64,000 bases of DNA, from the NCBI GenBank assembly GCA_006176705.1, contig QRFJ01006421.1, positions 16,126-80,125 on the forward strand, in the 5' to 3' direction. The notes beneath the pieces were generated by a model, which was not told the origin of the DNA, did not search any database, and saw nothing but the letters and a program-made list of their open reading frames with translations. Below, one piece after another: positions 58,270-64,000 of this stretch (the first letter of the stretch is position 1; every line of letters starts with the position of its first letter). Made by a program: the position numbers and the translations under genes. This stretch comes from Cocos nucifera (Eukaryota; Streptophyta; Magnoliopsida; Arecales; Arecaceae).

Positions 58270-60300
58270 CAAATTATTCCATGCCACTTTTCTGTCTTCC
58301 CTTTTTTTTGCCATCCAGGACCATTAATGCACTCCGTATGTCTTCAAGCATCTCAATCAGTAGTTTTTCTCTTGCTTGAAGTATGCAACCATTGAAGGTC
58401 TCAAATATATTATTGTCAATGATATCGCATTTTGAGAATAGATTGAAAAAAGCCTTGACAAACCATTTTGGGTTTGCATCTGTGAAATCTTTCTATGCTT
58501 CTTCAGATAGTCCTTTCAGCTCATCCATGACATTCAGAAAGCCTCCCCCTATTATACACTTGGCAGCCTTGAAGAAGGCCAACTTTAAAACTCCACCTTT
58601 GTGTTTCTTCCTCCAATTTCTATATATATGCCTTGCACATGTCTGTGCTCAGCATGTGGCAGCAAATCATCGATTGATTGAATCAATCCTTACATAGAAT
58701 ATCCAACAAAAGTTAAGTATAATGATAAAAAAATTATGCATAATTTTCATATAAATGTTATTAATTTTTACCTTCTGTTGATCAGTGGTAACAATCTAAC
58801 CTAGACCATCTCCAAGCCCTAAATCTTCTGCTAAGAGATTAATGAACCAACTCTAAGAACCCTTACATTCTACCTCAACTATAGCCCATATAATAGAAAA
58901 CATTTGATTGTTAGCATTCCCACCAATGGCAGCTAAAAGCTCACCCTTACAAACTTATTTCAAAAAGTATCATCAAGCCCGAATATGGGCCCACAAGCTG
59001 CCAAAAAGCCTTTTCTAAGAGCTTCAAAACCAACATACAACCGCTGAAATTCTAACCCATCAGCAAACCTCTCAACCTTCATGACTACTGTTATGCCCTT
59101 GTTGCTCCTTTGGATCTTTTCATAGTAATTAGGTAGTCTGCCATAATATTTGTTGTGAGACCCTCTAATAATCTCCAAAGCTATTTATCTTGCCATCCAA
59201 TATTTGGTCAAACTTACATCAACTTCAAATCTTATGCTGATGTCATGCTTGATCTCTTTAGGCTTGTAACAAGGAAAAACCCTAAGCTTTTCTTGAGATT
59301 TCCATGCAAATCCATTTAGCTGTCATTTGGCTGTTCTTATGAATTCTTGCACATCTATGGTCATTAACATATGTCTTAATTTGAAATTCATTAATACTTT
59401 TTTTGTATGAACACCATATTTTGAATGGACAACTATTGAATGTATATTTTACCTCTACTCTCGTAGCCTCATTTTTTATAAAACTCATATCATACCTCTG
59501 TGCCACAATATATTTGATCACAACATCTTTAAACTATTCTATTGTATTGAATGTCATGCCTTTACAAAATCTAACATCCTTTTATGTCAGTTTTAGGATT
59601 GAAAAAACCCACCTCTTCTCGTAAGCTCACCAACCTCATGGTTGGGACTTGATTTTGGTGTTTCAAATTCAGATGAATTATGGTAGTCACTATCATACTA
59701 GTCTGCTCTTCAACTTCATCCATTGTAGCAGCAATGCTTGGTTCTATAATTTGATTCTGAGATGGTGGTTGCTTCCTCTGCACCTTATCATCCTTTTCTT
59801 ATTTTCCTTTTCTTACTTTCTTCAATTTGTCTCTCATAGCTATTAACTTCTCATCATCAATTAATAGCTCATCAACTATATAATAGCTGTCATCACTCTC
59901 TTCCTCTTCACTATCACTATATAGGGTGTACTCTTCATCCTCGGAAGATTGCTCATGAATCCTTTGATCTCTAGGTCTATCAAGTACTTTCTCTTTTCTT
60001 TGCTTATCACCACTTGCTGACTTTGCTCAGCAACTACTTTTTTGCTTTTGCCTCTTACTATAGGCTTACCAATTCCTTTACTTGTCACTAGTTCCAAGCT
60101 TTTCTTCTCACCAATCATTTTAGCAAGACTTCTAGTCCTTAGTCTCTCTATGACTAATTGATTCACTAGTTCTTCATGATCAATATAAACATGAGGATAC
60201 TCTCTTGTATCTAATACAAGCTTTATCATTTCTTTAAGCTGACCATCTTCATACACTAGCCTCATTTCCTGTTTGTCATTAGGAATATTAACCTTACAAA
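58270..60300 (-). pseudogene. MULE (Mutator-like) transposase, decayed
   Basis: A plant MuDR-family transposase in fragments. N-terminal part 60265-59876: a PB1-like start (RLVYEDGQLKEMIKLVL) followed by a Lys/Arg-rich stretch. The DNA-binding domain is at 59521-59282: IKYIVAQRYDMSFIKNEATR, then CPFKIWCSYKKS and IKTYVNDHRC. The catalytic domain begins at 59178-58960: GRLPNYYEKIQRSN, then FYVCF-like YVGFEALRKGFLAACGP and GLDD with the first catalytic Asp. It continues in broken frames through AIGGNANNQ-like sequence (about 58925) and a TTDQQK motif (second Asp, about 58790), to CARHIYRNWRKKHKGG (about 58640) and CDIIDNNIFETFNGCIL (about 58425). Frame changes and stops lie between the parts. 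It would cut and join transposon ends in the nucleus. No terminal inverted repeats were identified. Confidence 0.8.
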
Positions 60301-62900
60301 ATAACCTTACTGGCGTTTGTAGGGCAGGGGTGTGTACTGTGATACATACATATTTTCAAGAGTTGAAAATTTAAGACATGAATAATCATTATTAACTCAT
60401 AAAATGCTTCCGACCATAGGATCATCACGAGGATGGTGATTGATCCAGAAGATTGGTGTACAATCACTTCCCTTTAATAGATGAGTCTTGAGTCTACAGT
60501 GTGGAGACATTGGAGCGAGAGTACAGATACTCATTAGAAATGAGGGCACTGAGCGTGACCACCTTGAGTAGTCATTAGAAAGTCTACCTTCTCATCAATG
60601 ACTGACTCGATGCTGTAGTGGTGTGTCTGATTCTTTGATCTGAGGTGCATCGGTAGTTCACCTTGAGGGTGTTATAGTTTGACTACACCATAACTCGATC
60701 TCCTAGCCATTCGGAATCCTGAGGTGTATGTTGGCTATAGCATGTTCATTGTAGGAACTAGGATTGCATCAAGATGGAATCTATCTACCTCGGTGGTAGA
60801 GGAGTAGCCCTATGATGATCATAAGAATCAAGTCCAGAAGCCCATGGCCATGGCAGAGTGAAATAATAGAAAGAGTTTCTATTTAGGTTTTCACATCGGA
60901 CTTGAATCGAATGATTACATCATATGACAGAAACTAGGGTTTGACGAGTTCACCTAAACCCTAATCTGATCGGAGCTCAAGATAGAAAAACTTAATCACA
61001 TAGGTAGCTGCACCAAGAGGTTCGCATTCAGCTCTGATGGATTGCCACCATATACTGCTAGGTGTCACTGATGGATTTTGAGAGCAATTAGAATGATTTA
61101 GATGATCGATCATTCTAACTATTTGAATTAGAAGAGTTCTGATCCATCGAAAGGAGTTTCGATGATATCGATGATAGAGATCATGACATATCCCATTACC
61201 ACATAGAACTGAATCTAATTGGATCACACAAACAAGGGTTTGAATCTGGTGATCATCAATTGAATTGATCTAGTTCAATTGATCTGAATGAGATTCAATT
61301 AGGTTCAAGAAAATCATGCTAGCACTCGATTAAACCTAACGTTCTTCTTTTACTATCATAAATAGTTATCCTGACTGAGCCAAAAAAGTTTGTACTCGAT
61401 CAAAGACCTTCACCTGGTCTGACTGGAGCCTATCCAAGTCAGAAAAGGATTGTCTTATTTTGTAAGACAATACCTACCATTTTTGGTCACCTTCCATTTC
61501 TCGTCCTTTGACTTTGGTTAAAAGTTGACCTTTGACTGGTCAAATGTTGACCATTGATACTTTGAGTTCTGTCCATGTGTCATGCACATAGCATCCAATG
61601 CCTAATAGATTATTGGATGGTCTTCCTGGTGCAGACTGAGCCACTATATCGCAGTCTGAGAACAATCACCCGGATAGGGCGCCCACATCTAGCTAATGGT
61701 GGAGACCTCAAACTTAATTTTTCTTAGGGAGAATTGATTCATCGGTTCTCATTGAAATAACTTTTTGTCATAGTCATTAATAATTTGACACAATCCTGGG
61801 CATGGGTTAGCTCAGATTATTGACCCACCTCAAAATCAGAATGACGTCATAGATATTGGCCAGATAAGTGAGACCGATGGGAGGAATATGCATTCAAAAC
61901 TATCAAGTGATATCAAGATCAATCATCAATTAATATACCAGTCAGGACATATGTGCTAACTTACTTAGACACAAATGTTGTGTTAGAACCAATTGGGTTA
62001 GCCTACAATCGCGAGAACCTCTAACCTCTAGGCCTAATCTAGGGTTTGCTTGATCGTGACTTCGATTTTGACCAGACTTAATCCTAATTAGGCTGGTCAA
62101 TTTAAGCATTTATTGATCCCATCTAACCACTCTTGATTCGGTGTTGATCAACCGCTTAAGACTAATTGAGCTACCCCAAGCCGAACCCAGTATATGAATA
62201 ATTTTAGATTGAAATTCTGTCAATTTTAGATCTAATTATATATTTATAATCTTATATTTTAATTAAGTAGGTGTTTATAAATAAATATTGTACATAAATC
62301 TCTAGGATTTCAGGATCTAGGCTTTTGCAGATTAAAGTTGAATTATTCTGATTAAGACGAACTGTACAGCACCCCTACACATCATAAGAACATCCATTCG
62401 GAATAGGAGCGGAGGGCCTTTATAAAACCTTCTTCATTCTTATGATCGGGACTGGCTATAGATGAAAACGCCTTAATCAGGAACATTGTGAAATACTACA
62501 AAACAGTTTTAGATCTCTATATCATTATATCTTCATATCAAGTTAGATCTAATCATGGCATATTTTGCATACATCTCAATGTATGCGAATCATACATTAT
62601 TTTCAGATTTAAATTATCTTCTAATAATTTAAAAAATTAGATTTAAATTGCTATTTAAATAAACTCTTATATCGATAACTTATGTTGAACTATTCTACAA
62701 CTAGCTAGACATGCATGATCATATCTCATATGTGTTAATTAAATAATTTTTAGTTTATCTATTTTTTTCATTATATTGTATTTAATTATAATATTAAAAA
62801 TAATAATATGATCTAAAACTATAGATTAATTGATAATTTAAAATTTATAACATTAAGAGACTTGCTCTATAGAACTATCTATTTTAGAATTAAGCATGCT
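60301..62900 (-). repeat. Non-coding LTR-retroelement sequence (leader or LTR)
   Basis: No protein domain on either strand. The part near 61850-61930 (GCCAGATAAGTGAGACCGATGGGAGGAATATG) is recognisably the reverse complement of the leader landmark seen at 11410-11455 in Copia A, so a related minus-strand Copia leader is likely here. Boundaries were not found. The ORF 60961-61227 has no recognised family. Confidence 0.45.
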
Positions 62901-64000
62901 TATTTATCTAATCATAGATTCCAAATTCATTTATTTTAATTTTATTTCTGATTTCAAATCTGATCAATCACATGTGACATCATAAATTACTTACTTTTTA
63001 GTTAAAATAAATTTAAATCATGATCTAAAACACTTTTGACTTGGCTTCTGATTACTGAGTTGCATAGAAAAATCCTGAATTTTTTGGATCATGGTTTCGA
63101 TTCAAGATCTGATGATCAAGAGATATATTTTAAAAATTTTTCTCTTTATCTAATTAGATCTAAAATATTTTTAGGAATTTTTAAATTTTTTTTTATTTAT
63201 TATAAATAATATAAAATAAAATTAGATAATTAAATAATTGAATTTACCTCTTGATGTAGGGTAATCCTTTTCCATTGATGATTCCCTGTAAGCAGCGAAG
63301 TTTTTGGATCTAGCGCGCAGTGCTTGGCTTTACCAGTATCCACTCAGGCTAGATCTGGGGAGATCTCTTCTTTCTCTATCATGTTCTCCAAAAATTAGAT
63401 CTGATTTGTATTTGGAGATCTCAAAATAGCTTTCGAAGATGCAGCAATCTATCTTCCTGTCTGTACAAGCGCAGCTGTCTATAGCTATTCTGTCGCCTTT
63501 CTTCACCTAGAGTGCACTAACTAGTCCCAAACACTTTGGGTCTGTGAGAGGGAGAGGGAGAAGATTGGCGCTTGGCTATGGAGGGGAGGAGAGATGGAGC
63601 TCTTGGGTTGATGAGAATTTGTTAGACTACTCTGAGTTGGGGCAGGATGGTCTTTATTTATTAGTATGCGTGATCCACTCCTCCTTCATCCACAGCAATC
63701 ACAACCCTTTGTGAAATCAGAGATCTAAATCTGATTGTGTTGGACAATAAAGTTCCTTGGATTCACCTTTAGAGATGACACTAGAGATCATCAAAGTTGG
63801 TTCTTTAGGAGGAGTCTAATCGAAATCCAGAAAAGGAAGATGGTAGTCCCTACGTCGAATACAGGGACTCCTGGGTGCTCGAAATCTTAGGCGCACGCCA
63901 AATGAGGCTGGCATGCCCGCTCTCTCTGCCTTTGCAGTCTGGGCAGCGAGGACAAGCTCTCACCAGCTCTTCAGGAGGAAGAGCCTACAGCTCTTCATGC
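62901..64000 (-). repeat. LTR-like sequence, minus strand, continuing past the window
   Basis: Resembles the 1-1000 fragment in reverse complement around 63290-63360 and has a pyrimidine-rich leader-like stretch on the minus strand (63540-63610). No coding content was seen; the right end is outside the window. Confidence 0.4.

Noticed and set aside
58383..58697. 104-residue plus-strand ORF
   Set aside because: Antisense shadow of the MULE transposase, which shows the family motifs on the minus strand.

Overview
The window is repeat-rich plant nuclear DNA and is almost entirely nested transposable elements. I see no intact host gene, rRNA, tRNA or CRISPR array. Evidence for a plant: long-LTR Ty1/Copia elements primed by initiator tRNA-Met, a Ty3/Gypsy element primed by tRNA-Asp, a CACTA element with subterminal repeats, and a MULE transposase. 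A monocot, perhaps a palm, is only an impression from the Copia protein family. All coding regions carry stop codons or frameshifts, and the ORFs are short because they are decayed transposon genes.

Layout. 1-1250: LTR-like sequence with a TATA box. 1250-2734: AT-rich, no gene. 2735-3658: AT-rich repeated DNA resembling CACTA subterminal sequence, probably continuing at 56170-56325. 3659-56169: one large nest, bounded by matching ATTAG target-site duplications (TSDs). 56326-57620: AT-rich. 58270-60300: decayed MULE transposase, minus strand. 60300-64000: non-coding LTR-retroelement sequence, mostly minus strand.

The nest, from outside in. Two partial copies of an outer LTR (3659-4552; 53627-53833 plus 56066-56169) enclose everything. 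Copia A (+) has its 5' LTR at 4553-7036, a long leader, gag-pol at 12237-15001 and 47583-48761, and a truncated 3' LTR at 48762-49106. A non-autonomous Copia-type element (7459-10874, TSD TATGA) sits in the leader of A. Copia B, of the same family (15002-47577, TSD GATAT), sits in the reverse transcriptase of A. The 5' LTR of B was then hit by a CACTA element (15337-20331, TSD CAA), which contains a palindromic element of about 950 bp, and by a Gypsy array (20474-33835, TSD ACTGT/ACTAT) built as LTR-internal-LTR-internal-LTR. The pol of B was hit by a non-autonomous LTR element (40091-43772, TSD ATGAG). Next to Copia A lies an inverted 5' end of a third family member (49107-53626).

The most interesting signals are structural. 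(1) Four exact TSD pairs and one near-exact pair give a relative insertion order. (2) A leader hairpin of the Copia family shows compensatory base-pair changes between copies. (3) In two unrelated non-autonomous elements, the primer-binding site plus LTR edge is iterated into the LTR with a period of about 31-32 bp. (4) The Gypsy array has three LTRs and two gag-only internal regions. I found no evidence of a new enzymatic or defence system.
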